A DNA stretch of 64,000 nt from CBDBDZ01 sp965204215 (GTDB taxonomy: Bacteria > Pseudomonadota > Gammaproteobacteria > Pseudomonadales > GM7GCV1). Shown one piece after another: positions 8,348-17,049 of the stretch. Each line of letters begins with the position of its first letter. The first letter of the stretch is position 1. The stretch covers positions 372,001 to 436,000 of the forward strand of contig CBDBDZ010000013.1 in NCBI GenBank assembly GCA_965204215.1, read 5' to 3'. The translations under genes were made by a program, and so were the position numbers. The notes under the pieces are model-generated. The model did no database searches and was not told where the DNA came from. It saw only the letters and a program-made list of their open reading frames with translations.

Positions 8348-9004
8348 TAATTTCGAATATTTAATGCAGAGTTAATATCATCGAATTCTTTCTCAGAAAA
8401 AAGCCCAGCATTTTTGCTTATTACCAGCAAGGCTTGAATCTTATTATTCACTGTCGCATCCTTACTTAGAATGACAGTAGGGCTTGCACACAAACTTTTA
8501 GTGAAGAGGGCTGAACATTGTACAGTTTTATCAAAGACTACTAGGCTAATCTTTACAAAAAATTTTTTCCTTCTACCGTAAGTGTATTTGACAGTGTGCC
8601 GGGTAATCTTTCGTTAAATCCATCTTCAACCCATATTGGGTCATCCCCCTTAATGAGAATGCTATCTTCTGGTGTGTTCTCATACACGGATTTGTTACTC
8701 CAGATTTTTTTCATTCTGGTTTTTCTCTAAGTAGTCGGTACTGAAAAATTAGCAATTTGAGGATTACAATTATAGTGATTGAGTATTGAATATGAGGATA
8801 TTGTTTTCAAAAATGATAATAAAAGTAGCTTTTGGTGCGTTATCAGGATAGCTAACATCAACATTTTGATAGACAAAGAAAAAGGGAATTATATAGGTAA
8901 CTTGACAGAATGTCGAATTTCCAGCGATTAAAACAAAACCAAACTTGACAAAATATTTTATTTTGATACAATATTATCAAGTTAAATCATTAATATAAAA
9001 AGAA

Positions 9005-9931
9005 ATGTCAAAAGTAAAAACATTAAGTTTGTTCAATTTAATGAGTCTTTATCCAACAATAAATAGTGCGATTGATTATTTTATATCAGTAAGGTGGTCG
9101 GGTAAGGTTGAATGCGCTAAATGTCATTCGGACTCTAAAATAACACCGCAAAAAAAGCATGGTGACTATTGGTGTGGTTCTTGTAGAAGCTACTTTAATG
9201 TCTTTACTAACACCCCTTTAGAGCGAAATAAAATAGATGCTAGGAAATGGCTATTTGCATCTTATTTATTATTAACATCGAGAAAAGGTATTAGTAGCTT
9301 ACAATTAAGCAAAGAATTAGATATAACGCAAACTACAGCATGGTATATGATGCACCGTTTACGCGTAGCTTGCGAGTCTAACGATACTTTATTAAAAGGC
9401 ATTGTCGAAATTGATGAGACTTATATTGGGGGTAAAGAAAAAAATAAACATTCATCAAAGCGCGCCAAGGGAACTCAAGGTAGAAGCACTAAAACAAAAA
9501 CTGCGGTAGTTGGAATGAGAAATAGAAACGGACAAGTCAAAGCAAATACTATGGACGTTATTAATACAGCTACAATGCAGTCACTGATTGATAATAATAT
9601 TGAGTTGAACAGTACTATTTGTACTGATGAGGCTAGATTTTACCAAGGAATTACGGGCTATCAAAAAATGATGGTTAATCATTCAGTAGGTGAATTTGTA
9701 GATGGGATGGCAAGTACTAATGCCATTGAGTCAGTTTGGGCTGTCCTAAAACGAGGTTATTACGGCACATTTCATCATTTCAGTAAAAAGCACATTAATA
9801 GATATGTGAATGAATTTACATTCAGATTGAATGAAGGTAATTGCGCAATTGATACAACTGACAGAATAGACAGCTTATTCGAGAACATGATAGGAAAAGG
9901 AATAACATTCGCAGAATTAACATCAACTTAA
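9005..9931 (+). CDS. IS1595-family (ISXO2-like) transposase
   Basis: A 308-residue transposase. It has an N-terminal zinc ribbon with C37-x2-C40 and C57-x2-C60, a helix-turn-helix around residues 95-122, then the ISXO2-like catalytic domain. D137 lies in EIDETYIGGKE, followed by CTDEARFYQG and the third acidic position in STNAIESVWAVLKRG. Length and motifs match functional family members. It is the first gene inside the left terminal repeat and is followed after 28 bp by the first cargo gene, so cargo and transposase may share a transcript. Confidence 0.93.
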   Translation: MSKVKTLSLFNLMSLYPTINSAIDYFISVRWSGKVECAKCHSDSKITPQKKHGDYWCGSCRSYFNVFTNTPLERNKIDARKWLFASYLLLTSRKGISSLQLSKELDITQTTAWYMMHRLRVACESNDTLLKGIVEIDETYIGGKEKNKHSSKRAKGTQGRSTKTKTAVVGMRNRNGQVKANTMDVINTATMQSLIDNNIELNSTICTDEARFYQGITGYQKMMVNHSVGEFVDGMASTNAIESVWAVLKRGYYGTFHHFSKKHINRYVNEFTFRLNEGNCAIDTTDRIDSLFENMIGKGITFAELTST

Positions 9932-9959
9932 TTGCCAGTATGTCCTAAGGTAGCTTAAT

Positions 9960-10628
9960 ATGAGTGATAGTAATGCAGTAACTCAAAAAATAGAGTACTC
10001 ATTGACTCCTCATGAATTAAACACGAGGGCTTCACAATTAATAAGCGAAATTCATCAACAAACATTTGGCAATTTACCATTGATACTCAGTAGAATTATT
10101 GAGTCGAAATCATGGCAAGAGATGCCAACGCCTTTTAAAAATTTTGGAGAATATGCATTTAGTCAATCAGTAGATGGTTTAGCAATAGACTCGAATCAAA
10201 AATTGTTTTTTCTAAAAAGCTCAATGGATACTGAATATAAACATATAATAGAGTGGAAAGATGTACTTACTGTTTTGGAAAAGATGATTAAAACTAAGCC
10301 AATTTCAGAGAGGGGCAAAATAAATAATAGTTGCCTTTCGCTTGAAAGGTTGTCTAAATCCGAAGAGTTTAAAGATAAAATAACATACTACCCATCACGG
10401 ACATCAGGGGGAGATAGTAAAATTATACGCCTTAGCAAGACAAAAAATGATTATCTCAATAAAATTGCATCTGGAAAAATCACTAAAAAGAAGGCGTTAT
10501 TAGAAGCTGGATTAATTAATAAAGAAAATATGCCATATAATAGAGCAACATCTGCTTTTAAGGCACTATCTGAAAGTCAGAGGAAAGATTTTATAAAGTG
10601 GTTGACTTCAAACAATTACTTAACTTAA
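9960..10628 (+). CDS. Unknown cargo protein A (paralogue of the protein at 12800)
   Basis: A 222-residue soluble protein not assigned to any family. It shares long stretches with the gene at 12800-13471: LTP.-LN-RASQLI near residue 16, FKNFGEYA-SQSVDGL near residue 53, -IDSN-KL, EWKDVL, LSLERL-KS, ITYYP and a C-terminal YL-(R/K)IA-G-I-K-ALL-AG segment resembling a small helix-turn-helix. That suggests a nucleic-acid-binding or regulatory protein. It lies between the transposase and the HNH-helicase. Conserved flanking of the helicase by two copies suggests the three proteins work together. Confidence 0.75.
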   Translation: MSDSNAVTQKIEYSLTPHELNTRASQLISEIHQQTFGNLPLILSRIIESKSWQEMPTPFKNFGEYAFSQSVDGLAIDSNQKLFFLKSSMDTEYKHIIEWKDVLTVLEKMIKTKPISERGKINNSCLSLERLSKSEEFKDKITYYPSRTSGGDSKIIRLSKTKNDYLNKIASGKITKKKALLEAGLINKENMPYNRATSAFKALSESQRKDFIKWLTSNNYLT

Positions 10629-10646
10629 TCCTTAAGCATGTGTTTT

Positions 10647-10670
10647 AAAATGTGGTTCGAACCACATTTT
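10647..10670. promoter_or_regulatory. 24-bp perfect palindrome ahead of the HNH-helicase gene
   Basis: The sequence runs AAAATGTGGTTCGAACC and continues as its own exact complement to 10670, so every base pairs. It sits in the 82-bp gap between cargo protein A and the HNH-helicase gene. It could be an operator for a dimeric repressor, possibly one of the flanking paralogues. It could also be a bidirectional intrinsic terminator, since the stem is followed by TTTTTAAT. Confidence 0.6.
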
Positions 10671-10710
10671 TAATCTATATTATTGATATTAATAAACATG
10701 TTATTTTAAA

Positions 10711-12810
10711 ATGACTATTGTGACCGACCCTAGAAGACTTTTTACTCTTGAGCAAAAAACAAAGTTGTTTAATAGAGCAAGGGGGATATGCGAAAAGTGC
10801 CATCAAGAACTTGACCCTGAAGATTGGCACGCTCATCATGTTGTTCCGCATAAAGATGGAGGACAAACTCATATTGATAATGGTCAAGCGCTATGTGTTG
10901 ATTGTCACAAGTTCATTCATCGAGAATCCATTGATAAAGATATTTACCCTAGCTTTCGCAAAGATTACTCATGGCAAGAAAGAGCAATACAGACATACAT
11001 TGATGGAGAAAATTTATATTATAGTGCTACAAGGGAAATACAACAGGCATATGTAGTAGAAGTGTCGCCATCAGGAGGAAAAACTATCTTTTCTATGAAA
11101 TTAGCTTTAGAAATGATTAATAAGGACTTAATTGACCGTGTTGTATGGATTGTTCCTAGAGAATCTATAAAAATGGGCTTTGTTGATGATAGTAAAAAAG
11201 CTGGAAACGTTACAGAAACGAAACGCAAAGAATTAGGAGGGTGCTATTTAGCTATTGAGGCAGATGCCCATTCTTCTCAATTAGGTCATTTGAAAAACCA
11301 CCATGGGACTGTATTAACTTATCAAGCATTAACTCCAGCTACTCTTGAATACTTTGACTTATTATCAAGGAAACATAGATTATTATTTGTATTTGATGAA
11401 GCACATCATGGTGCCGATGGTCCAGATAATGCAATGAATACTTGGGGTCTTAACATGTTGAAAATTGCACAAATAGCCTGTTCTATTGTTGCAATGACAG
11501 GTACTCCAGTTAGGGCTGATGATAAACGAATTCCATTCCTAAACTATTCGGAAGAAGAAGAAATTGATGTTATGGGGACTCCTCGAATAGCAATAAAGGT
11601 AGAACCATCCTTTAAGTTTACATATAGGCAAGCTGTTCAAGCTGGAGTTGCTAGAAGAATTATGTGCCTTAACGTAGACCCCGAAATCGAATATTCTAAA
11701 AACAGGGATGACCATGTTACTATAAAGAAAATGCCATTATCTCAAATCCCTGCGGGGGATTTAAAGTACGTTCAATACACTCCCTTAGATAAAGATGATG
11801 GTATCATTGACGACATGCTCAAGAAGGCATATGAAGAAATACAACGAATGAGAAGGAACGGAGACTCGGATGCGGCATGCTTAGTGACTGTTCAGAGAAA
11901 CAGTAAGCGTGTATCTGATGCTTTAAATCATGTGTCAGACAGAATTAACTCTTTGTTTAATATCACTCCTATATCAGTAGAAAGTGCTTATGGAGATGAA
12001 GCAAGAGTGGCTATTAAAAGATTTAAACAGGGTAAAGAAGAATTTATTGTATCTAAAGAAATGGTTTCTGAGGGAACAAATTTACCAAGAATAAGAGTTG
12101 TCTGCATTTTAAGAAATATTGGGAATAGTACATTTTATGAGCAATTAGTTCACAGAGCCACTAGAAATGATGCAGATAATCGACCAGAAGATGCGATAAT
12201 AATCCAATTAACTTATCCTAATCTTGTAGAATGGGGAGCTACTCTTGAAAATGATAGTCGATTAATTTGGTTGCCCGAAGAGCATGATGGTGGTGAGGGT
12301 GGCGGAGGTACAGGTGAAGGAGATGCCCCTGAGATAATTGGGCTTAATGCCTCGTTATATTCTGAAAATGATGAGGTGATAATAGGCGGTGAAGATTATA
12401 CAGACACAGACCCTTTTGCCAAAATATTAATTGATGACGTTTCTCCTATTGGTGTTAATAGAGCTCAGTTAAACGTGATATTGAGACAAATGAAAAATAA
12501 AAATATGGATATAAATCAAAATTTAATTAACTCTGAGAAACATGAATCACCACAAGAAGAATTTAATAGAAAGAGGCAATACTTAGCCAAAGCTGTTAGT
12601 AAGATAGCCTTTTCTTCAAAATATGAACATAACGAAATATGGAATAGGCTTAAGAGAGCATCAAATGTCCCATTAAAAATGTCAATAACCGAAATATCAA
12701 CTAAGCATGACGAACCTTTAAAAGCGATAAATTCTATGGTTAATGCTCTCAGAAAAATAGACTGGACTTCTGACGATTACAATAGCACTGGTGAAAATAA
12801 TGACGACTAA
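10711..12810 (+). CDS. HNH nuclease - DEAD/DEAH helicase fusion protein
   Basis: A 699-residue protein. Residues 20-70 form an HNH endonuclease with zinc ligands C27/C30 and C62/C65, a WHAHHVVPHKDGG core and HIDNGQALC. An SF2 helicase follows: a Walker-A-like loop SPSGGKT (119-125), the DEAH box D229-EAH, motif III TGTP (263-266), and in the second RecA domain VTVQR, VSKEMVSEGTNLP (about 448-460) and the motif VI-like YEQLVHRATR (477-486). A Gly/Glu-rich linker (about 523-545) leads to a charged, unrecognised C-terminal domain. An ATP-driven nuclease of this kind fits nucleic-acid restriction or transposon-linked DNA processing; the function is inferred. The stop overlaps the next gene. Confidence 0.88.
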   Translation: MTIVTDPRRLFTLEQKTKLFNRARGICEKCHQELDPEDWHAHHVVPHKDGGQTHIDNGQALCVDCHKFIHRESIDKDIYPSFRKDYSWQERAIQTYIDGENLYYSATREIQQAYVVEVSPSGGKTIFSMKLALEMINKDLIDRVVWIVPRESIKMGFVDDSKKAGNVTETKRKELGGCYLAIEADAHSSQLGHLKNHHGTVLTYQALTPATLEYFDLLSRKHRLLFVFDEAHHGADGPDNAMNTWGLNMLKIAQIACSIVAMTGTPVRADDKRIPFLNYSEEEEIDVMGTPRIAIKVEPSFKFTYRQAVQAGVARRIMCLNVDPEIEYSKNRDDHVTIKKMPLSQIPAGDLKYVQYTPLDKDDGIIDDMLKKAYEEIQRMRRNGDSDAACLVTVQRNSKRVSDALNHVSDRINSLFNITPISVESAYGDEARVAIKRFKQGKEEFIVSKEMVSEGTNLPRIRVVCILRNIGNSTFYEQLVHRATRNDADNRPEDAIIIQLTYPNLVEWGATLENDSRLIWLPEEHDGGEGGGGTGEGDAPEIIGLNASLYSENDEVIIGGEDYTDTDPFAKILIDDVSPIGVNRAQLNVILRQMKNKNMDINQNLINSEKHESPQEEFNRKRQYLAKAVSKIAFSSKYEHNEIWNRLKRASNVPLKMSITEISTKHDEPLKAINSMVNALRKIDWTSDDYNSTGENNDD

Positions 12811-13471
12811 AAACATAATCCCTACACAGCTAGAACTGCCTTTAACTCCTCAAGATTTAAATAAAAGAGCGTCACAACTAATCACAGAGTTACATCATTA
12901 CACTTTTAATAATCTTCCTCTGGTACTTGAGAATATTATACAATCAAAATCTTGGTCTAAACTCCCTACTAAGTTTAAGAATTTTGGAGAGTACGCTCTA
13001 AGTCAATCTGTCGATGGTCTTTGTATTGATAGTAATGAAAAATTGTGGGTGTTAAGGTCTGCCATGAATGTGAATAAAACCCATATTCAAGAATGGAAAG
13101 ATGTTTTAATGGAATTAGAAAAAATGATAAAAACACAACCCAAACTTATTCAACAATTAGGAAATAGAGCATTGTCGTTAGAAAGATTAGCAAAATCCCC
13201 AGAGTTAAGTAAAAGAATAACATATTATCCTCCTCAAGCAACAGGGGGCGATAGAGATATTCTTAGGCTAAACACAAAGAATGAATCCTATCTAAGAAGA
13301 ATTGCAGTTGGCGAAATAAGTAAAGGTAACGCGCTTGTTGATGCAGGGTTCTCAAATCAAAATAAAAACCTTGTAAGGGCTAAGTCAGCTTTAGCTACTC
13401 TCAATCAAGAGGATAAAGAGAAAATAATAAAATGGATGAAAGAAACTAATTTCTTAAAAGGTAACTTATAA
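12800..13471 (+). CDS. Unknown cargo protein B (paralogue of the protein at 9960)
   Basis: About 223 residues, clearly homologous along its whole length to cargo protein A (for example KFKNFGEYALSQSVDGL and RITYYPPQATGGDRDILRL). The ATG at 12800 overlaps the helicase stop codon, giving tight translational coupling; an in-frame GTG at 12791 is also possible. The end shares one base with the following small gene (TAATG). No signal peptide or membrane segment is visible. Two diverged copies around one helicase suggest a heteromeric partner or a duplicated specificity/antagonist protein, which is inference. Confidence 0.75.
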   Translation: MTTKNIIPTQLELPLTPQDLNKRASQLITELHHYTFNNLPLVLENIIQSKSWSKLPTKFKNFGEYALSQSVDGLCIDSNEKLWVLRSAMNVNKTHIQEWKDVLMELEKMIKTQPKLIQQLGNRALSLERLAKSPELSKRITYYPPQATGGDRDILRLNTKNESYLRRIAVGEISKGNALVDAGFSNQNKNLVRAKSALATLNQEDKEKIIKWMKETNFLKGNL

Positions 13472-13623
13472 TGAATGTTAAGCAACTGCAAAAATCTGCA
13501 AAAATACTCACAAATTTACCTTCAGTAGAACATAAAAAGCCAAAGACTCCAAATAAAACCGAACTCAACAAAAAATTCATTATGAGGCTCAAAAATAATA
13601 AGCCAGCAATTATTGAGGTTTAA
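13471..13623 (+). CDS. Small basic protein (50 residues), last cargo gene
   Basis: An ATG overlapping the stop of cargo protein B (TAATG) opens a 50-codon frame beginning MNVKQLQKSAKILTNLPS and ending NKPAIIEV, rich in Lys. It stops 17 bp before the right terminal repeat. The coupling and its position as the last element gene support expression, but no family is recognised. It may be an accessory subunit or an antitoxin-like factor for the cassette. Confidence 0.5.
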   Translation: MNVKQLQKSAKILTNLPSVEHKKPKTPNKTELNKKFIMRLKNNKPAIIEV

Positions 13624-13651
13624 TTGAGTCATGGCGCTTTTGTCAAGTTAC

Positions 13652-13935
13652 CTATATAATTCCCAAGAAAAATATCATCCATTTTTTCAAATTCCAGGCG
13701 CAAGCAGCCATCAGTAAATTGATTGAATCGCCCTCACTGCCTTTAAGCCAGTTCCTTGATAATCGATAATCGTGTTTGAGGTGCCCAATAATAGGTTCAA
13801 TCGCTGCACGTTGCCGACATAATATTCGCTTCTTTTGGGATTGATACGGCGTATCTCGTTTCAGCTTTTTATTGGGTAATAACACCTCAACATCAACATG
13901 CTTGCTTGCACCTCGATAACCACGGTCAAGCACAG
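13652..13935 (-). pseudogene. IS5-family transposase, C-terminal piece
   Basis: Carries the last catalytic part of the interrupted IS5-family transposase: AVLDRGYRGAS (second Asp region) and RQRAAIEPIIGHLKHDYRLSRN (the Glu-containing IS5 signature). The frame runs into the right end of the IS1595-type transposon, where it acquires an artificial stop. The true C-terminus continues at 8883 and downward on the left side (about 8750-8883). On its other side it is cut by the IS1380 element. It is not functional. Confidence 0.85.
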
Positions 13936-13939
13936 CTAG

Positions 13940-15520
13940 CCCGCATATTTCATAAAAAAAAGTACGGTGCTTGTTTAATGCGTTATAATTCAATGTGTTA
14001 AGTCAAAATTATAAGCCAAGCACCGATGACAGATTGTACCTCAACTTCTACTTACTTTTCACCTTTAAATCGCCGTCAAATCGAAACTCAATTTAGTGGT
14101 GGCGATATGACCAGCGATGCTGGTGTTTTATTGCTCAGAGAGCTTGATAAACACTTATGTCTAAGCAAGCAAGTGGCATCGGTATTTCCCGATACCCGGC
14201 ACAGCAGTTATGTGAAACATTCACTGCAGAGTTTGATTCGTCAACGCTTGTATAGCTTATGCATGGGTTACGAAGACCTTAACGATCACGAGACCTTGCG
14301 ACACGATAAGGCATTACAAACGGCAACGGAAGCTGATCAAGTACTGGGAAGCCAGTCGACATTGTGTCGATTAGAACAATCATTTACTGCGCAATCAAAC
14401 ATTGCCATTCATGACGTATTGTTGAACCTATTTATTGATTCGTTTGATAGTGCCCCAGAGGAATTAATTCTCGACTTCGATGCCACTGATGATCGCGTCC
14501 ATGGTACGCAAGAAGGTCGCTCTTACAATGGTTATTATCGGCATTATTGTTTTTTACCCTTGTATGTATTCTGCGGTGAACAACTGTTGGTCAGCTATCT
14601 TCGACCCAGTAATATCGATGGCGCGAAGCACAGTTGGGCGATTCTCAGTTTGTTGGTAAAACGGTTGCGTAAACAGTGGCCTAATGTCAGAATCATTATA
14701 CGTGGCGATAGTGGGTTTTGTCGGCATCAAATGATGAATTGGTGTGAGCGTCATGATGTTGGTTACGTGCTGGGCATTGCAAAAAATAGCCGAATACTAG
14801 AGATGCTGTCACCCTGGATTGATGCGGTCAATGAACAATATGAACGATCTGGAAACCCCTTGCGCTGGTTTACTCATATCCAGTATGCAGCTCAATCATG
14901 GTCGCGTCAACGCCGTGTCATCGCTAAAATTGAACATACTGGAAAAGGCATGAACCCGCGATTTGTGGTGACGAATTTATCGGGCGAACATCAAGCTATT
15001 TATGAGGATCTCTATTGTGCCCGTGGCGAAATGGAAAACCATATTAAAGAACAGCAACTCGATATGTTTGCTGACCGAACGAGTTGTCATCACTGGTGGC
15101 CTAATCAATGGCGACTGTTGTTATCGTCACTGGCTTATGTGTTGATGGAGCGACTACGTCATCACTGCTTAAAAAGCACTGTTTTTGCCCAATTACAAGT
15201 AGGAACCATACGCCTTAAATTACTCAAAGTGGCTGCCGTTATTTTATCCAATACCAGGCGTATACGCTTACTATTACCCAGCGCATATCCTTATCAAGAT
15301 ATCTTCGAGTTGGTCGTCGCCCGGCTTAAACCTGGATAAGACTGTAAAAAGTGCTGCCCCGGCACGAGAACAAACAATGGGGGTAAGGGGGAGTTATGTC
15401 TGAAATTCGGGCAAAGAGCATATTAAGCTACGTATTCAACAAACTTAAACTAAATTAAAGCAGGATAATCCAACTTCACCTTAAACTCGAAGTTATTTGT
15501 AGGTTTATGAAATATGCGGG
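13940..15520 (+). mobile_element. IS1380-family insertion sequence
   Basis: A 1,581-bp element with inverted ends CCCGCATATTTCATAAA (13940) and its complement (ending 15520). It is flanked by CTAG on both sides (13936-13939 and 15521-15524). Removing it and one CTAG rejoins the IS5 transposase frame as TTIELA-VLDRGYRG, which confirms the boundaries. It contains one intact transposase gene. Confidence 0.93.
14026..15339 (+). CDS. IS1380-family transposase
   Basis: A 437-residue DDE transposase of the IS1380 group. The N-terminus has the family pattern FSGGDMTSDAGVLLLRELD (residues about 24-42). The core has LDFDATDDRVHG (first Asp), IRGDSGFCRHQMM (second Asp) and YCARGEMENHIKEQQLD (Glu), followed by LLSSLAYVLMERLR. 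It is full length and uninterrupted. The start at 14026 is 86 bp inside the element. Base composition is richer in G+C than the cargo genes next to it, consistent with a separate origin. Confidence 0.93.
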   Translation: MTDCTSTSTYFSPLNRRQIETQFSGGDMTSDAGVLLLRELDKHLCLSKQVASVFPDTRHSSYVKHSLQSLIRQRLYSLCMGYEDLNDHETLRHDKALQTATEADQVLGSQSTLCRLEQSFTAQSNIAIHDVLLNLFIDSFDSAPEELILDFDATDDRVHGTQEGRSYNGYYRHYCFLPLYVFCGEQLLVSYLRPSNIDGAKHSWAILSLLVKRLRKQWPNVRIIIRGDSGFCRHQMMNWCERHDVGYVLGIAKNSRILEMLSPWIDAVNEQYERSGNPLRWFTHIQYAAQSWSRQRRVIAKIEHTGKGMNPRFVVTNLSGEHQAIYEDLYCARGEMENHIKEQQLDMFADRTSCHHWWPNQWRLLLSSLAYVLMERLRHHCLKSTVFAQLQVGTIRLKLLKVAAVILSNTRRIRLLLPSAYPYQDIFELVVARLKPG

Positions 15521-15524
15521 CTAG

Positions 15525-16496
15525 TTCTATTGTTGTTTGCCGATGCTCATGAGCAGATTCTAAAGCTGCTTTCAAATTCTTTGAGTCATGTTCATTTTCA
15601 TCATGGCTGGCTACGCCAACAATGACCTGACTTTTCTGTGTGGCTACAATTGATGCTTTACGTCCCTACTCATAGGGCTTATGGTCTTTGCCTTTGCCGA
15701 CACAGTAAATGTCAGGTTCATGTAGTGAGTACACTTTGTTTTTATCTTTAGGTTGTTGAATTAGTACACGCTCATACAATTCAAACGATTCTGTCTGTAA
15801 CGCCAATACTGTTGCTGGTAATTTTCGTTGTAATTCACGCAGTAAAATACCAGCTATAGTTCTTAAACGTTTTAATGCTTTACGTGCTTTAGCACGTCGT
15901 TTTACATGACGAAAATAACGACAAGATAAACGTAATTCTTTCACTTCTTTGACAAAGGTTCGACGTTGTTGAATTCCTTCTTCTTTAGCTAACTTATTCA
16001 ACCGATTAATAATCTTGATTGCCAACTTACTATCGGTTGGGTAAGTAATCGCTTTTTCTTGTACCGTACTATCAACCAATACCGTGATTTCCTCCGATGC
16101 CTGTCCATGCAATAGTACGCTACTATGAAAAAGTTGCTTCACGCCCTCTTCGCCAATACGTTGACGAAACTTAACCAACTCAGTTGAATGACAAGGAGGC
16201 AATGTTTGAAACACCGTCTCTCCACAGAATACTTGATAGTAGGGATTCATTTGCCACTGTTCAACGACTGAATCATCACTCAAATTGTACAGTTGCTTTA
16301 ACATTAACAGACCACTCATAAGTCGAATTGGTTTAGCACGGCGCCCTTTAGCACTGTATAAAGGGCTGAGCGATGACTCGATACTTGACCAATCTAGTTC
16401 ACGACTCAAGGCCAGTAGCATATGATTGGGATTGAGTTGGCTGGCTATATCAAAAAAGCCAGTTTGGGGAGATATTACCGGTGATTGAGGGAGCAT
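15525..16496 (-). pseudogene. IS5-family transposase, N-terminal piece with premature stop
   Basis: The frame opens at 16496 and encodes the N-terminal DUF772-like region and first catalytic Asp (VLVDSTVQEKAI) of an IS5-family transposase. After KGKDHKPYE an in-frame TAG at 15666-15668 ends the protein. The same frame then continues as GRKASIVATQKS and HDENEHDSKNLKAAL until the IS1380 insertion at 15524. The gene thus carries a nonsense mutation as well as two insertions. Confidence 0.85.
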
Positions 16497-16731
16497 TGCT
16501 TAAATGAATTCGACCAAAAATAAGAGACCATTTTAACATATCTGCTCGAAATCACACTGACATAGTAACAAAATATATATAATAATCAAATAGATAAATG
16601 TTTTTCAGGACTGACTAATTAAACACAACCAATATAGTTCTCAAGCTAGTATCAGTCAGAAATATGGCTTAACTATATCTAACTTTATTATATCTATAAG
16701 AAATTAAATACTTACTAATTTGATGACTCAT

Positions 16732-17049
16732 CTATATCAAAAAGATTTGCCATTTGTTTAGTGATAGATAAATAGACGAACCTATTAACACGGATAATAT
16801 TAATCCAATCTTTCTAAAAGTTAATAGCATTATTCCGATAGCTATAATAAATGGTAATGGTGATTTATCTATTTCTTGAAATGAGCAATATACTACTAAA
16901 TTTATAAAAACTGCTGTAGGGAGTAAAGATTTTATATTATTAGTGACTTTTTCCGTAAAATTTAAAGGAATAATTGATGGTATAATCCGTACAATAATAC
17001 TAATTACAAATAGTAGAATAATACCTATGTATACTGTATCAATATTCAT
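16732..17049 (-). CDS. AzlD-family membrane protein
   Basis: A 105-residue hydrophobic protein with about four transmembrane helices and the RIIPSIIPLNFTEKV loop typical of the small AzlD partner of branched-chain amino-acid exporters. Its ATG shares a base with the stop of the azlC-like gene, so the two are translationally coupled. Codon use is very A+T-rich compared with the chromosomal genes on the right, suggesting foreign origin. The 235 bp after it hold no gene, only the IS5 end. Confidence 0.8.
   Translation of the reverse strand: MNIDTVYIGIILLFVISIIVRIIPSIIPLNFTEKVTNNIKSLLPTAVFINLVVYCSFQEIDKSPLPFIIAIGIMLLTFRKIGLILSVLIGSSIYLSLNKWQIFLI

Larger units (their letters stand above)
6336..8716 (-). 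pseudogene. ArgJ-like ornithine/glutamate acetyltransferase, split by IS630 and frameshifted
   Basis: The 3' part (6336-7277) encodes the C-terminal two thirds of an ArgJ-family N-acetyltransferase. It includes the autoproteolysis/nucleophile region GMIEPDMATML, CTGVIGTPLP and GADPNWGRI. IS630 lies between the halves. Past it, 8350-8716 continues on the minus strand with FTKSLCASPTVILS, LLVISKNAGLFSEKE and INSALNIRN. Joining the halves across the duplicated TA restores INSALNIRN-YSCRVNIKQ. A second lesion is a frameshift in the A/T run near 8560, which separates the start MKKIWSNKS from the rest. The sequence departs from housekeeping ArgJ: the usual VNSGNANA motif is replaced. With AzlCD and M29-like genes on the same strand, it may have been a secondary-metabolite acyltransferase rather than an arginine-pathway gene. 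Confidence 0.8.
8884..13664 (+). mobile_element. IS1595-family transposon with passenger genes
   Basis: A 4,781-bp element bounded by perfect 24-bp terminal inverted repeats (8884-8907, starting GGGAATTATATAGGTAAC, and its complement at 13641-13664). It is flanked by an identical 8-bp target duplication, AAGAAAAA (8876-8883 and 13665-13672). IS1595 elements produce 8-bp duplications, and the first gene is an IS1595-type transposase. The cargo is four co-directional genes: two paralogues flanking an HNH-helicase fusion, plus a small gene. It is inserted in the 3' end of the IS5-family transposase gene. Intact ends and genes suggest recent arrival. Confidence 0.93.
8733..16616 (-). mobile_element. 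IS5-family element (about 1.5 kb) interrupted by two other transposons
   Basis: The ends are inverted repeats: AGTCGGTACTGAAAAA at 8733 and the complement of AGTCAGTCCTGAAAAA ending at 16616. Its transposase is on the minus strand in three pieces. Removing the IS1595-family transposon (8884-13664 plus one 8-bp duplication) and the IS1380-family element (13940-15520 plus one 4-bp duplication) leaves 1,510 bp, a normal size for this family. It lies 17 bp before the argJ-like start codon and separates that gene from azlD. Confidence 0.72.
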
